Shown: positions 10,544 through 21,200, counted from the stretch's first letter. The stretch: DNA of 64,000 nucleotides from Rhizobium anhuiense (GCF_003985145.1 NZ_ML133537.1:89840-153839), one strand, 5' to 3'. Translations and numbers: made by a program. Notes: a model not told the origin generated them from the letters alone.

Positions 10544-11446
10544 TCAGCCCTCGAGCGCCCGCGGCCGCAGCCAGCGCGGCGTCCAGCCGAGATTCATGCC
10601 GGCGGCGGCAAGCAGGATAATCGCCGCACCGGCGATCTGCATCGGCTGCAGCGCGTGGCCGAAAGCCAGCCGGTCGACGAGGATTGCGGCGATCGGATAG
10701 ATGAAGGACAGCGCGCCGGTGAGATGCGTCGGCAGCCTCTGGATCGCGCCGTAGAGCAGCACATACATCAGCCCGGTATGGACGACGCCGACGGTGACGA
10801 GGATCGCCCAGCCCCCGACATCTTGCGGCGGATTTGAAAAGTCGGTCATCGGCGCCAGCATCAGCATGCCGGTGGCGACCTGGATAAGCGCGATCAGATG
10901 CGGCGGCGTGCCTTTGAGCCATTTCGCGGCCAGCGCTGCCAAGGCGTAGAAGAAGGCGGCGCCGAGCGCCATCAGGATGCCGAGGCCGTAGCCCTCCGAT
11001 ATAGCTCCGCCCGCCTCCGGTTTTGCCTCGACGATGGCAATCATGCCGGCGAAGGCGAGCGTCAGCCAGAACAGCTTGGTGGCGGTGATCTTCTCGCCGA
11101 GGAAGAGCGCACCGAGCACCAGCAGCATGAAAGGCTGGGTGTTATAGACGGTCGTCGCAATCGAGATCGTCGCATGCGAATAGGAGGCAAACAGCAACAG
11201 CCAGTTCAAGACGATGGCGACGCCGCCAAAAATGGCGATGCCGAAGGCGCGCAGCGTGATGATACCGGGCCGCAGCAGCCCGAGAGCGCCGCAGATGACA
11301 AGCAGGGTGAGCGCGCCGAACAGGCAGCGCCAGAAGACCACGCCGCTGACGGGCTGTCCCGACATGACGACGAACCAGCCGATCGTCCCCGAGATCAGCA
11401 TCGCTGCCGTCATTTCCACCGTGCCCCGTCTGATGTCGCTACCCAT
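10544..11446 (-). CDS. DMT/EamA family exporter
   Basis: Membrane protein of 300 residues with about ten hydrophobic helices arranged as two EamA repeats, typical of drug/metabolite transporters that export amino acids or other small molecules. The start at 11446 (MGSDIRRG) follows GGAGG; an upstream extension to 11560 overlaps the neighbouring promoter and is unlikely. It is divergent from an Lrp/AsnC regulator across about 110 AT-rich bases. This is a common arrangement in which the regulator senses the amino acid and switches on its exporter. The substrate is unknown. Confidence 0.88.
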   Translation of the reverse strand: MGSDIRRGTVEMTAAMLISGTIGWFVVMSGQPVSGVVFWRCLFGALTLLVICGALGLLRPGIITLRAFGIAIFGGVAIVLNWLLLFASYSHATISIATTVYNTQPFMLLVLGALFLGEKITATKLFWLTLAFAGMIAIVEAKPEAGGAISEGYGLGILMALGAAFFYALAALAAKWLKGTPPHLIALIQVATGMLMLAPMTDFSNPPQDVGGWAILVTVGVVHTGLMYVLLYGAIQRLPTHLTGALSFIYPIAAILVDRLAFGHALQPMQIAGAAIILLAAAGMNLGWTPRWLRPRALEG

Positions 11447-11558
11447 GATAACCTCCGCCGTTGATGGCATGATAATATTGCGGCCGGAGGCGATTTTATA
11501 TAAGGATAAAAAGGAAGATGATCGATATCGCCTAATCATCATAGGAAAGTGGATCGCC

Positions 11559-12023
11559 ATGGCTAATGATGTGCAATCGCTCGACGAGGTCGATCAGGCC
11601 ATCCTCGAAGCGCTGGCCGGCAATGCCCGGATCTCGCTGAAGGAGCTGGCGCAGCAGGTCGGCCTGTCCTCGCCGAGTGCCGCCGAGCGCCTGCGCCGGC
11701 TGGAGGAGCGCGGCGTCATCAAGGCTTTCACCATTGATCTCGATCCCGCCGCCGTCGGTTATCCCCTGCAGGCGATCGTGCGCGTGCGTCCGTTGCCGGG
11801 GCAGCTGCACATCGTCGAGCGCATCATCCAGGACATTCCCGAAATCGTCGAATGCGACAAGGTCACCGGTGAGGATTGTTTCATCGCCCGCCTGGTCATC
11901 CGCTCGATGGCGGAGCTCGACGGCCTGCTCGACCGGGTTGCCGAAAGGGCAGAAACCAACACCTCGATGATCAAGGCCTCACCGGTCAAACGCCGCCTGC
12001 CGCCGCTTTCCCGGAAAAAGTAA
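11559..12023 (+). CDS. Lrp/AsnC family transcriptional regulator
   Basis: Small regulator of 154 residues with an N-terminal winged helix-turn-helix (DQAILEALAGNARISLKELA, then GLSSPSAAERLRRLEERG) and a C-terminal RAM ligand-binding domain (VRVRPLPG, then VTGEDCFIARLVIRS). Such proteins form octamers and respond to amino acids. The ATG at 11559 is the only start giving a normal N-terminus; the frame is open far upstream, but that part is antisense to the exporter gene. Its likely target is the divergent DMT exporter gene at 10544-11446, and probably its own promoter. Confidence 0.9.
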   Translation: MANDVQSLDEVDQAILEALAGNARISLKELAQQVGLSSPSAAERLRRLEERGVIKAFTIDLDPAAVGYPLQAIVRVRPLPGQLHIVERIIQDIPEIVECDKVTGEDCFIARLVIRSMAELDGLLDRVAERAETNTSMIKASPVKRRLPPLSRKK

Positions 12024-12058
12024 ACGTCGACAGAACCGGTCCCTTTGCTGGAGCTGCT

Positions 12059-12958
12059 CTAAAAATCCGCCATCGGCGACAGCATCGCCGGGAAATTCGG
12101 GATAGTATCGCCAAGCCCGCGCAGCATCAGCCTCGTGCCGCTTTCCAACGGTTGCGGGACGCCTGCCCAGCCGAGCCTGTCGGGACAGAAAAGCACCTCG
12201 ACCGTGGCGGGCACGATCTCCAACCCGCCGAGGATTGCTGCAAGCGAGGGCATCTCCGCCGCCACCACGTCGAGAAGACTGAAGCGGCCCGTCTCGTCGA
12301 TCTTCCAGGCGATGGCCGCCTGCCGGTCTTCCAGGAAGCTGAGGCGGATATCGGGATCGAGCTGGGTATTGATCAGAAACATCGCCGCATTGACGGTGAC
12401 ACCAAGCGATGTCGAAACCGGGCTTCGTCTTTTCAGCAGCGATTGCAGCAGGGCAAGATCATCCGCATGCGTCGGCGCAAGCAGCCGGGCGGGTGCGGCT
12501 GATGCCGAAGGGGCGGGTGCCGCTCCCTCGTATCGGTGCAGCGGTATCGCACGGAAACCATAGGGTTCGTAGAGAGACGGCTTGTCGGTATAGAGGATGA
12601 CGGCTTCAAAGCCCTGCCGCTCGCACCAGTCGAGCGCCTTTACCGTCACGTCGCGATAGAGCCCGCGGCCACGCCATCGTGGCCGCACGGCGCCTGATTG
12701 AAGCCCGGCGGCATGGACGATCCTGCCGTTGATGACGAAGGGCAGCGCAAAGGCTGAGATATTCGCCGCAAGCTCGCCATTGCCGTCAAACCAGCCGAAA
12801 GGCATGCTGGAGGGATCGGGTCCGCCGAGCTGTTGCAGCGGCCCGATATCGATGCCGAAAATATCCTGAAGCAGGTTGACCAGCGCCGCCCAGCCGGCGG
12901 GATCGCCGAAATAATCCTGCCGGAAGGTCAGGCCAGCGCTGTCGAAGCGCCTGGTCAT
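12059..12958 (-). CDS. GNAT family N-acetyltransferase
   Basis: Protein of about 299 residues with an N-terminal GNAT fold. The acetyl-CoA binding segment is visible as AVRPRWRGRGLYRDV, followed by ILYTDKPSLYEPYGFRAIP, the usual beta-bulge and Tyr region. The C-terminal half has no obvious domain. The ATG at 12958 overlaps the last base of the dut stop codon (a GTG one codon earlier is possible), so the gene is translationally coupled to dut. The acceptor substrate is not known. Confidence 0.8.
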   Translation of the reverse strand: MTRRFDSAGLTFRQDYFGDPAGWAALVNLLQDIFGIDIGPLQQLGGPDPSSMPFGWFDGNGELAANISAFALPFVINGRIVHAAGLQSGAVRPRWRGRGLYRDVTVKALDWCERQGFEAVILYTDKPSLYEPYGFRAIPLHRYEGAAPAPSASAAPARLLAPTHADDLALLQSLLKRRSPVSTSLGVTVNAAMFLINTQLDPDIRLSFLEDRQAAIAWKIDETGRFSLLDVVAAEMPSLAAILGGLEIVPATVEVLFCPDRLGWAGVPQPLESGTRLMLRGLGDTIPNFPAMLSPMADF

Positions 12959-13428
12959 CACACGCCGGTGGAGCCGAAGCCGCCTGCGCCGCGCAGCGTT
13001 TCGCTGGCCTCGGTGATCTCCGCCACCCGCACCTGCGTCACCGGTGCGATCACCATCTGGGCAATGCGCATACCGCGCTCGATGACGAAGGGCTCCTCGC
13101 CGAGATTGGCGAGCAGCACTTTCACCTCGCCGCGATAGTCGCTGTCGACGGTACCCGGCGAATTCAGGCAGGTGATGCCGTTCTTGAAGGCGAGGCCGGA
13201 GCGCGGCCGCACCTGTCCCTCGAAATGCTCGGGGATTTCGAAGATGAAGCCGGTCGGCACCAGCGCCCGTTTGCCCGGCAGAAGCGTCAGTGGTGTCGCC
13301 TCGTCGATGGCGGCGCGCAGGTCCATGCCGGCCGCCCCCTTGCTTTCATAGGCGGGCAGGTCGAGGCCTTCGCCATTCGGCAGGCGGATGAGGTTCAGCG
13401 TCGGGCTGAGATCGTGATGAATGGTCAT
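12958..13428 (-). CDS. dut: dUTP diphosphatase
   Basis: Trimeric dUTPase hydrolysing dUTP to dUMP and pyrophosphate, which keeps uracil out of DNA and supplies dUMP for thymidylate. All five family motifs are present: AGMDLRA, PRSGLAFKNGI, GTVDSDYRGEVKVLL (with the catalytic Asp), RIAQMVIAPV and the C-terminal arm RGAGGFGSTGV. The length of 156 residues is normal. In several rhizobial relatives dut follows coaBC directly; here the two are about 17 kb apart. Confidence 0.96.
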   Translation of the reverse strand: MTIHHDLSPTLNLIRLPNGEGLDLPAYESKGAAGMDLRAAIDEATPLTLLPGKRALVPTGFIFEIPEHFEGQVRPRSGLAFKNGITCLNSPGTVDSDYRGEVKVLLANLGEEPFVIERGMRIAQMVIAPVTQVRVAEITEASETLRGAGGFGSTGV

Positions 13429-13519
13429 GGGCCATTACTTTGCGCGTGGAAGGGCAAGGTCAATTGCATTGCCGGGCTTTAATCGCTAGATACGCGGCAA
13501 TTCCACAGGATTCACAAGT

Positions 13520-15103
13520 ATGGCCGAAAGTCTCGCCGAGGCGGTCTCCCGCCGCCGCACATTCGCTATTATCGCCCACCCGGACGCGGGTAAGACGACG
13601 CTCACCGAAAAGCTGCTGCTGTTCGGCGGCGCCATTCAGCTTGCCGGTGAAGTCAAGGCGAAGAAGGATCGAATGCAGACGCGCTCCGACTGGATGAAGA
13701 TCGAGCGCGAACGCGGCATCTCGGTCGTCACCTCGGTGATGACCTTCGAATATAACGATAATGTCTTCAACATCCTCGACACGCCGGGTCACGAGGATTT
13801 CGCCGACGACACCTATCGCACGCTGACGGCCGTCGATGCCGCCGTCATGGTCATCGACGCCGCCAAGGGTATCGAGCCGCGCACGCTGAAGCTCTTCGAA
13901 GTCTGCCGCATGCGTGATATTCCGATCATCACCTTCATCAACAAAATGGACCGCGAAAGCCGCGATCCCTTCGAGATCCTCGACGAGGTGGAAGAGAAGC
14001 TGGCGCTGGATACGGCGCCGATCACCTGGCCGGTCGGCCGCTCGAAGACCTTCTGCGGTTCCTACAATATTGCCGCCAACACGGTGCGCGGGTCGGATAC
14101 CGAAATCGAGGGAACGCCGGTCAACGGCCCGCAGAGCGTTGCCGGCCGGTTGCCGGAAAACGAGCGCCAGGCATTCGTCGAGGAGACGGAGCTGGCGATC
14201 GAGGCCTGCCGCCCCTTCGACCGCCAGGCCTTCCTGGAAGGCCATATGACGCCGGTCTTCTTCGGTTCGGCGTTGCGCAATTACGGCGTTCGCGACCTCA
14301 TCAACGCGCTCGGCGATTTCGCGCCGCCGCCGCGTGACCAGGTCGCCGATACCAGGACGGTGCATGCGACGGACGACAAGATGACGGCCTTCGTCTTCAA
14401 GATCCAGGCCAACATGGACCCCAACCATCGCGACCGCATCGCCTTTGCCCGCATCTGCTCCGGCAAGCTCGAGCGCGGCATGAAGGCCAGGCTCGCCCGC
14501 ACCGGCAAGCAGCTTGGCCTGACGGCGCCGCAATTCTTCTTCGCCTCGCAGCGCCAGCTCGCTGACACCGCCTATGCCGGCGATGTCGTCGGCATTCCCA
14601 ACCACGGGACGCTCCGGATCGGCGATACGCTGACCGAAGGCGAATCCCTGGTCTTCCAGGGCGTGCCGAACTTCTCGCCGGAAATCCTGCGCCGCGTGCG
14701 CCTGGAAGACGCGATGAAGGCAAAGAAGCTCAAGGAAGCCCTGCAGCAGATGGCCGAGGAAGGCGTCGTCCAGCTGTTTTCGCCGGAAGACGGCTCGCCG
14801 GCGATCGTCGGCGTCGTCGGCGCCCTGCAGCTCGACGTGCTGAAGGAGCGGCTAATGGCCGAATACGGCCTGCCCGTCTCCTTCGAAATGTCGCGTTTCT
14901 CCGTCTGCCGCTGGATCTCGGCCGATCAGCCGGCCGATCTCGACAAGTTCCTCACCGTCAAGCGCGGCGATATCGCCCGCGATCTCGACGGCGATCCGGT
15001 CTTCCTCGCCCAGGACGGTTTCTCGCTGCGTTATGAGTCTGAGCGTTATCCGGCGATCAAGATGGTCGCCATCAAGGAATATCACGCCGCAAAGGCGGCG
15101 TGA
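13520..15103 (+). CDS. prfC: Peptide chain release factor 3
   Basis: Translational GTPase RF3 that recycles RF1/RF2 from the ribosome after termination. GTPase motifs are G1 AHPDAGKTT, G3 DTPGHEDF and G4 NKMDRE, followed by the RF3 middle and C-terminal domains. The length of 527 residues is complete. Its 3' end matters for the local architecture: a decayed second copy of the last part of this gene lies at 22413-22547, on the far side of the type I secretion genes, which suggests that those genes were inserted here. Confidence 0.97.
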   Translation: MAESLAEAVSRRRTFAIIAHPDAGKTTLTEKLLLFGGAIQLAGEVKAKKDRMQTRSDWMKIERERGISVVTSVMTFEYNDNVFNILDTPGHEDFADDTYRTLTAVDAAVMVIDAAKGIEPRTLKLFEVCRMRDIPIITFINKMDRESRDPFEILDEVEEKLALDTAPITWPVGRSKTFCGSYNIAANTVRGSDTEIEGTPVNGPQSVAGRLPENERQAFVEETELAIEACRPFDRQAFLEGHMTPVFFGSALRNYGVRDLINALGDFAPPPRDQVADTRTVHATDDKMTAFVFKIQANMDPNHRDRIAFARICSGKLERGMKARLARTGKQLGLTAPQFFFASQRQLADTAYAGDVVGIPNHGTLRIGDTLTEGESLVFQGVPNFSPEILRRVRLEDAMKAKKLKEALQQMAEEGVVQLFSPEDGSPAIVGVVGALQLDVLKERLMAEYGLPVSFEMSRFSVCRWISADQPADLDKFLTVKRGDIARDLDGDPVFLAQDGFSLRYESERYPAIKMVAIKEYHAAKAA

Positions 15104-15121
15104 TCGGTTGGCGGCCTGGGG

Positions 15122-16474
15122 CTATTTTTCCCGCAGCGCCCGACGGAAGTTCTGGGTGATCGGCTCAGCCAGATAAGCAAGCACGGTGCGGGCCCCCGTC
15201 CGGATCATCGCCTCGCTCGACATGCCGGGCAGCAGTTTGCGGCCCTCCAGCTTGGCGAGTTCGCTCTTGTCGATCAGCACGGTCGCGGCGAAATAGGGCG
15301 CGCCGCTGCGCTCCTCCACCATCCGGTCAGCCGAGATGATCTCCACGACGCCGTCGAGTGGCGGGAGGTTGTAGCGGGCAAAGGCCGGGAAACTGACGCG
15401 CGCGGCCTGTCCGGGGGCGATCGTCTCGACGTCCTCCGGTCTGACCATGGCCTCGACCACGAGCGGCTGCCCGAGCGGCACGACCGTCATCAGTGTCTCG
15501 CCGGGTTTCACGACACCGCCCGCCGTGTGGACCTTCAGGTCCATGATGATGCCGTCAACGGGTGCGACCACATTGGTGCGGGCAAGCACGTCCCTGGCGG
15601 TACGTTCCTCCTGTCTGAGGTCGAACAACTCCGCCTCGACCTTGCTCAACTCCTCGACGGCCTCGTTGAGCCGCACCGTGCCGAGGTTCAAGCTTTGCAT
15701 GTCGATCTCGGCCATGGCGCTTTTGGCGCGAGCGATGGCCGCGACGTTGGTGGCGCGCTCTCCCTCGATCTCCCGCTGTTGCCGTTTGAGCAGCAGGTTC
15801 CGTTCGCGCGTGACCAACCCCCGCTTGAGTAGACTGTCGAGGTCTTTGGTTTCGCCCTCGAGCGCCTCGATCTGCTTGTCCTCAGTGATGATAAGTTCCT
15901 CCAGTCCGGTGATCTCTTCCGCGGTCTGGCGACGGCGCTGGCTGAGAATTTCCCGCTCGTCCTGCAAATTGTGGTGCTTTGCCGCGAAGACGTCACGCTG
16001 TGAGGCCACCGCATCCTTTGCCGCTTTGGCGGAGTTTGCGAGCAAGGCGGGATCAAACTCGATCTCGGCCTTGCCATCACGCTCGGCCTTGAGGCGAGCG
16101 GCCAGCGCCTCGCGCGTTGCTATTCGGTTCTGGATCAGATCAAGCTTCGCCTTTGCCTGTGTGCTGTCGAGGTGGATGAGGACCTTACCCGTCTCGACGA
16201 TATCGCCGTTGGCGGCATTCAACTCCGCGATGATGCCGCCCTCGAGGTGCTGGATGAGCTTGCGGTCGCCGGCAACCTTGATGACGCCAGGCGCCACTGC
16301 GGCGCTGTCCAGCGGTGCAAGCGCTGCCCAACCCAGGGCCCCGCCGAAGAACAGGAACATGATCGCGAATCCGGCGAAGGTCACGCCCGTAAGACGCAAC
16401 GGTACCGGCGCAGCGGGTGGCGAAACGGGTAAGGGGACGACCTTCATGTCCTTCATGTCTGTTTTCATTTTCAT
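15122..16474 (-). CDS. Type I secretion membrane fusion protein (HlyD/PrsE type)
   Basis: Periplasmic adaptor linking an ABC exporter to an outer-membrane TolC channel. An N-terminal transmembrane segment (about residues 32-52) is followed by the biotinyl-lipoyl half APGVIKVAGDRKLIQHLEGGII, a long coiled coil (about 100-290), the second lipoyl half TNVVAPVDGIIMDLKVHTAGGVV and a beta-barrel domain. The 450-residue length is normal. It begins two bases after the exporter stop, so the pair is co-transcribed. The start is uncertain because several in-frame ATGs (MKMKTDMKDMK) lie close together. No TolC gene is in the window. Confidence 0.93.
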   Translation of the reverse strand: MKMKTDMKDMKVVPLPVSPPAAPVPLRLTGVTFAGFAIMFLFFGGALGWAALAPLDSAAVAPGVIKVAGDRKLIQHLEGGIIAELNAANGDIVETGKVLIHLDSTQAKAKLDLIQNRIATREALAARLKAERDGKAEIEFDPALLANSAKAAKDAVASQRDVFAAKHHNLQDEREILSQRRRQTAEEITGLEELIITEDKQIEALEGETKDLDSLLKRGLVTRERNLLLKRQQREIEGERATNVAAIARAKSAMAEIDMQSLNLGTVRLNEAVEELSKVEAELFDLRQEERTARDVLARTNVVAPVDGIIMDLKVHTAGGVVKPGETLMTVVPLGQPLVVEAMVRPEDVETIAPGQAARVSFPAFARYNLPPLDGVVEIISADRMVEERSGAPYFAATVLIDKSELAKLEGRKLLPGMSSEAMIRTGARTVLAYLAEPITQNFRRALREK

Positions 16475-16476
16475 GC

Positions 16477-18201
16477 CTATTTCGCCACGATGGTCGGCAT
16501 CTGGGTGACCTTGCGGACCCGCGCGGCGAGTTCATTGAAGACATAGTCGCGCGGACCGAAGAGGTCCTGTTGGCCTCGGTTGAGCACGAGTATTTTGTCG
16601 ACCGTCTCCATGATGTTCGGTCGGTGCGCGATCAGGATAACGGTCGTGCCCGCCGCCTTGACCGTGCCGAGGGCTGCGATCAACGCCTCCTCACCGTCGC
16701 GGTCGAGGTTGGAATTGGGCTCGTCCAGGATGATGAGGGCCGGGTCGTCGTAAAGCGCCCGCGCCAACCCGATGCGTTGGCGCTGCCCGCCTGAGAGGAC
16801 CGCGCCGGATTCGCCGATCTCGGTGAGGTAACCCTTCGGCAGTCCTTTGATCAGTTCGTGAACGCCCGCCAGCTGCGCGGCTTTGACCACCTTGTCGAAG
16901 ACCACCGGGCTGAGCTTTGCGAAGCGGCAGATGTTTTCGGAGACGGTACCGGCGAAGAGCTCGATGTCCTGCGGCAGATAACCGACATAATGACCACGGT
17001 CCTCCGCTGCCCATTGGGCAACGTCCATGCCGTCGAGCAAGGCACGCCCTCCGGATGGGCGCCAGGCACCGGCCAGTATTCGCGCCAGACTCGTCTTGCC
17101 GGCCGCGCTCTGGCCGATCAGCGCCATCGCTTCACCCGGCTCGAGGTGGAAGCTGATGCCTTTCAGGATAGGCTCGCCGCCCTGTCGGCCAAGCACGATA
17201 TTGTCGGCCTCGAACCTGCCTTTCGGTCGCGGTAGTGGCAGAACCGGCGTGGCCTCCGGGTGCTGCCCGGCGACGGCGGTGAGACGTTTGTAAGCGGCGC
17301 GCGCTCCGACCGTCGCCTTCCATGTTCCGATCGCTTGTTCGACCGGGGACAATGCGCGGCCCATCAGGATTGAGGCGGAAATCATGATCCCGGGTGAAGC
17401 CTGGTTCCGAAGGACGAGATAAGCCCCAAGGCCCAGTATGGCCATTTGCAGGGCCAGCCGGTGGCAACGGGCGAGGGCTGCGATGACGCCGCCACGGTTG
17501 GCAGCAAGAACCTGTCCTTTGTTTGCCTCGTCCTGCTGGACCTTCCAGCCTTCCAGCAGTGGCTTCAACATGCCCATTGCCTGCACGACCTCGGCGTTTC
17601 GGATTGCCGCCTCGGCCTGGACGTATGCCCGCGACTGCGCGCTTGCAGCCTCGGTCAACGGCTTGCGTGTGAGGTATTCGTTGAGCAACGCCAACGCAAA
17701 CAGGACGATCCCGCCGCACAGCGCCAGCCAGCCCAGCCAAGGGTGCATGAAGAATATGGCGGCGAAAAACAGCGGCGCCCAAGGTGCGTCAAGGATAGGG
17801 AAGATGCTCGGGCTGGTGAAGAAATTCCGCACCTGGTCGAGGTCGCGCAGCGGACGGGCATTGGCCTGGCCGGGCGCCGTGGCGGCATATTCCACCGATG
17901 CGGTCAGGAGAACCGGCGCCAGGCGCGCGTTCATCCACGATCCGACGGTTGCCAGAAGACGCCCGCGCACCACCTCCAGCCCCGCCATTGTCGCCAGGGC
18001 CGCCGCTGCCATCAGCGACAGCATCAGCAAGGTCTCCAGGCTGTGGCTGGACAAGACGCGGTGGTAGACCTGCAGCATATAAAGCGCCCCGGTCAGCATC
18101 AGCACGTTGATGCCGGCGCTGAACCAGACCAGCGGCCGGATGGCGCGTCTGGCTTCTTTCATCACCACCTGCAGGGCAGGGGGCTGTTGGTTTGTTTTCA
18201 T
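16477..18201 (-). CDS. Type I secretion ABC transporter (PrtD/PrsD type)
   Basis: Inner-membrane exporter with fused permease and ATPase domains, 574 residues. The N-terminal half carries about five to six membrane segments (ABC_membrane fold); the ATPase half has Walker A GQSAAGKTS, the signature LSGGQRQRIGLARAL, Walker B LIILDEP and the switch His in IAHRP. It lacks an N-terminal C39 or C39-like domain, as in PrtD/PrsD exporters. It is downstream of the large repeat protein, its probable substrate, and upstream of the fusion protein. The ATG at 18201 was chosen; a GTG one codon earlier is possible. Confidence 0.94.
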   Translation of the reverse strand: MKTNQQPPALQVVMKEARRAIRPLVWFSAGINVLMLTGALYMLQVYHRVLSSHSLETLLMLSLMAAAALATMAGLEVVRGRLLATVGSWMNARLAPVLLTASVEYAATAPGQANARPLRDLDQVRNFFTSPSIFPILDAPWAPLFFAAIFFMHPWLGWLALCGGIVLFALALLNEYLTRKPLTEAASAQSRAYVQAEAAIRNAEVVQAMGMLKPLLEGWKVQQDEANKGQVLAANRGGVIAALARCHRLALQMAILGLGAYLVLRNQASPGIMISASILMGRALSPVEQAIGTWKATVGARAAYKRLTAVAGQHPEATPVLPLPRPKGRFEADNIVLGRQGGEPILKGISFHLEPGEAMALIGQSAAGKTSLARILAGAWRPSGGRALLDGMDVAQWAAEDRGHYVGYLPQDIELFAGTVSENICRFAKLSPVVFDKVVKAAQLAGVHELIKGLPKGYLTEIGESGAVLSGGQRQRIGLARALYDDPALIILDEPNSNLDRDGEEALIAALGTVKAAGTTVILIAHRPNIMETVDKILVLNRGQQDLFGPRDYVFNELAARVRKVTQMPTIVAK

Positions 18202-18247
18202 CACTATGTCTCTGGTGTACGAGATTACACAGCATGCAAAGACAGTG

Positions 18248-18271
18248 CGGGGGCAGCCTCGGCTGCCCCCG
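18248..18271 (-). other. Perfect GC-rich hairpin between substrate and exporter genes
   Basis: An 11-bp perfect stem with a two-base loop lies between the stop of the large secreted protein and the exporter gene. No U-run follows on the minus strand, so it is not a classical terminator. Hairpins at this place in type I secretion operons commonly reduce read-through or protect the 3' end of the abundant substrate mRNA, giving more substrate than exporter. That role is inferred from position. Confidence 0.55.
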
Positions 18272-18283
18272 TTTGCTCAAGTG

Positions 18284-21200
18284 TCAGGCGACGTCGACAA
18301 GGATGTGCTGCATCGCTGTCTGGTCCCCATCCGCGTCCGCCACCTGGAAGGCGAAGTCGAGATTGGCATTCGGCGTCTCGGTCACCGTCGAGGTGAAGCC
18401 GATATCCGTGATCTTCAGCACGTCGTTATCGGTGGCGTCGAAGTTCACCAGACTGGTGGTCGCATTGCTGCCGCCGCCAGAGCCGGTCGTCCTGTTCAGG
18501 TCGATCGCCGTATTGTTGCCGGTGATCCCGTTGCCCGACTGCATGATCTGGACACCCTGCAGCACGTAGTCTTCGCCGGCGGCGTTGTAGTCGTTCTGCT
18601 CGACGATCACGAGGCCGTCATTATTGTCGAGCGTGAACTCGCTATTGTACGGGGCCGGCACCTGACCCGTCCTGTAGATGTCGGCATTCGACACATACAT
18701 GGCCCGCGTGATCGTCGCGTTGTCGTCCGCAGTGCCGGCGATGTTGTCGGCGCCGTTCATGTCGATCAGGTTGAGGATCAGCATCAGGTCCTCGCTGTTG
18801 CCGATCCCGTCGAACTTGATGGCCATGGTGCCGGCGGTCGCTGTCGGGGCGGTGGCCTCGTTGGCAATGCCGACATTGCTGTTGAAGAACCGCAATGTGA
18901 GCAGTTCGTCTTTCTGGATCGTGTCGCCGGCGACACCGTTGGTGCTCTGCGTCGCAGACACCCACGTCTCATTGTTGTTGCTGACCATCTCGTGGCCACC
19001 GATGGTGAAGGTGGCGTCGGCCGATGTGCCTTCGCCATTGTTCGTCAGGCGGAACGGGTTGGATCTGTCGATCGCGTTGCCCGTGAACTGCACGTAGAAG
19101 TCTTCATCGGCAGCCGTGTTCGGGTCGTCCGCCTGCAGCCGTTCCACCACGATCTGCGGATGGCCGGTATTGCCCGTGGGCTCCTTGGACAAGAGCTCGC
19201 TGGTGTGGAGAACGTCGAAGGTGAAGCCTTCGAGCGGGTCGGTCAGGTTGATGGTATAGGTGTCGGCGACCTTGTCGAAGACCAGGGTGCCTCCTGCGGT
19301 GCCCGTCTGGACGCCCGCCGCCGGGTCCTTGTCATAGGTGAAGGTGAAGTTGAACGTCGCGGAGGTGAGGTTCTCCGACGCAAGCGTCACATTCGAGGTG
19401 AGGAGGTTGCCTCCGCCGCCGCCGGTGATCGTGCCGGTCAGTCCGATCTGGACGCCGGCCGCGCCATTCTGATCGACGAAGTCGGAACCGCCGCCGGTGT
19501 AGAATGCGGCCGTGTGAACATCCGCGCCGATGTTGTAGCCGAAGGCTCCGCTGGCCGATGCGTTGAGCACATTCGCCAGGGTCTCATGCTGGATGCCCGT
19601 GATAGCGGGGTTGCCATCGAACGGCACGGTGATCGTCGGTCCGTCATCCTCGAAGTTGAAGTTCTGGCCGATATTGTGGGTGGCTGTGGCCTGATCGCCA
19701 TCGCCGTCGGTGATGGTCGCCGTCAGAGTGACGAGGTCGGCGGCAGCCAAGGTCCTGCTATCGTCCGGGTTGGTGGCGTCGGCGTGAACGACCGCCCGGG
19801 CCTGGTCGAGGGTGACGACGCCGGCAGCGCTGACGCTGACGGTGAAGACGATCGCACCAGCAGCCGAGCCGGCACGGCCGACGACGTTGCCGCCTTCGAT
19901 GAAGAGCAGGACGGACTGGCCGGTTTCGGTGTCGGTGAGACCGCTGACATTGGTGACCTGGTTGATGCCGAGCGCATAGGTGATGTCGTCGCCATCTGCA
20001 CCGGCATTGGAGGTGAAGAAGGTCGAGAAGTCGGCGCTGTCGTTGCCGGCCAGGTTGGTCTCGTCGACCGTCAGCTCCGGGGGGACGCCGGTTGCCGTGA
20101 TCGTCGGTCCGTCATCTTCGAAGTTGAAGTTCTGGCCGATATTGTGGGTGGCTGTGGCCTGATCGCCATCACCGTCGGTGATGGTCGCCGTCAGAGTGAC
20201 GAGGTCGGCGGCAGCCAAGGTCCTGCTATCGTCCGGGTTGGTGGCGTCGGCGTGAACGACCGCCCGGGCCTGGTCGAGGGTGACGACGCCGGCAGCGCTG
20301 ACGCTGACGGTGAAGACGATCGCACCAGCAGCCGAGCCGGCACGGCCGACGACGTTGCCGCCTTCGATGAAGAGCAGGACGGACTGGCCGGTTTCGGTGT
20401 CGGTGAGACCGCTGACATTGGTGACCTGGTTGATGCCGAGCGCATAGGTGATGTCGTCGCCATCTGCACCGGCATTGGAGGTGAAGAAGGTCGAGAAGTC
20501 GGCGCTGTCGTTGCCGGCCAGGTTGGTCTCGTCGACCGTCAGCTCCGGGGGGACGCCGGTTGCCGTCATCGTCGGTCCGTCGTCGTCGAAGTTGATGAAG
20601 GAGCCGACCTCTTCGTTATAAGCGTTGCTGACCTCACCGCCATAATGCACTTCCTTGACATCGAAAAAGTCATGCTCGGTGTCGATATTCGCGATGGTAA
20701 AGCGGTCAAAGGTTCCGCCAGCCCCGCCCGCGGTGGTGAAATCGATCGTCACGCCCTCGCCGACATTCTCCAGGATCAGGCCATTGCCGGTGAGGTTGAC
20801 GGTGATGCCGAGCGCTGCGGCAGTCGTTGCGACGCCGTTCAGTTTGAAGGTCACGCCGGTGATATTGATCTCGGTATCATTGTCGTCACCGGGGAACGCC
20901 GCGCCTTCAACATTGTCGTTGTTGTTATAGGCATGGATCTCGATGTCAGCCAGGCTGTCGGTCGGCGTGGACTGCGAGATCGTAAAACCCGCGCTGGAGA
21001 CGTTCTCGAGGTGAGAGCCGTAGTCAGGCGCGGTTGGCGTGTCGGTAAAGTCTTTGCCCGCGCTCTGGGTGCCGCCGGTGATCAAGTCGATTTGAAGCTC
21101 GCGGCCGAAGCGGACGTCTTGCGATGCGACACCGAAGCCTTGCGTGCTGACATTGACTTCCGCTTGCACGCCGGCGTCGTGAGCCGTGACGAGAATCTTC

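Noticed and set aside
13460..14605. 381-codon minus-strand frame opposite prfC
   Set aside because: Antisense to RF3 with its intact GTPase motifs; no motif of its own.
19631..20566. CRISPR-like repeat array
   Set aside because: The repeats are two long in-frame protein modules without spacers; no short regularly spaced repeats or cas genes were found anywhere.
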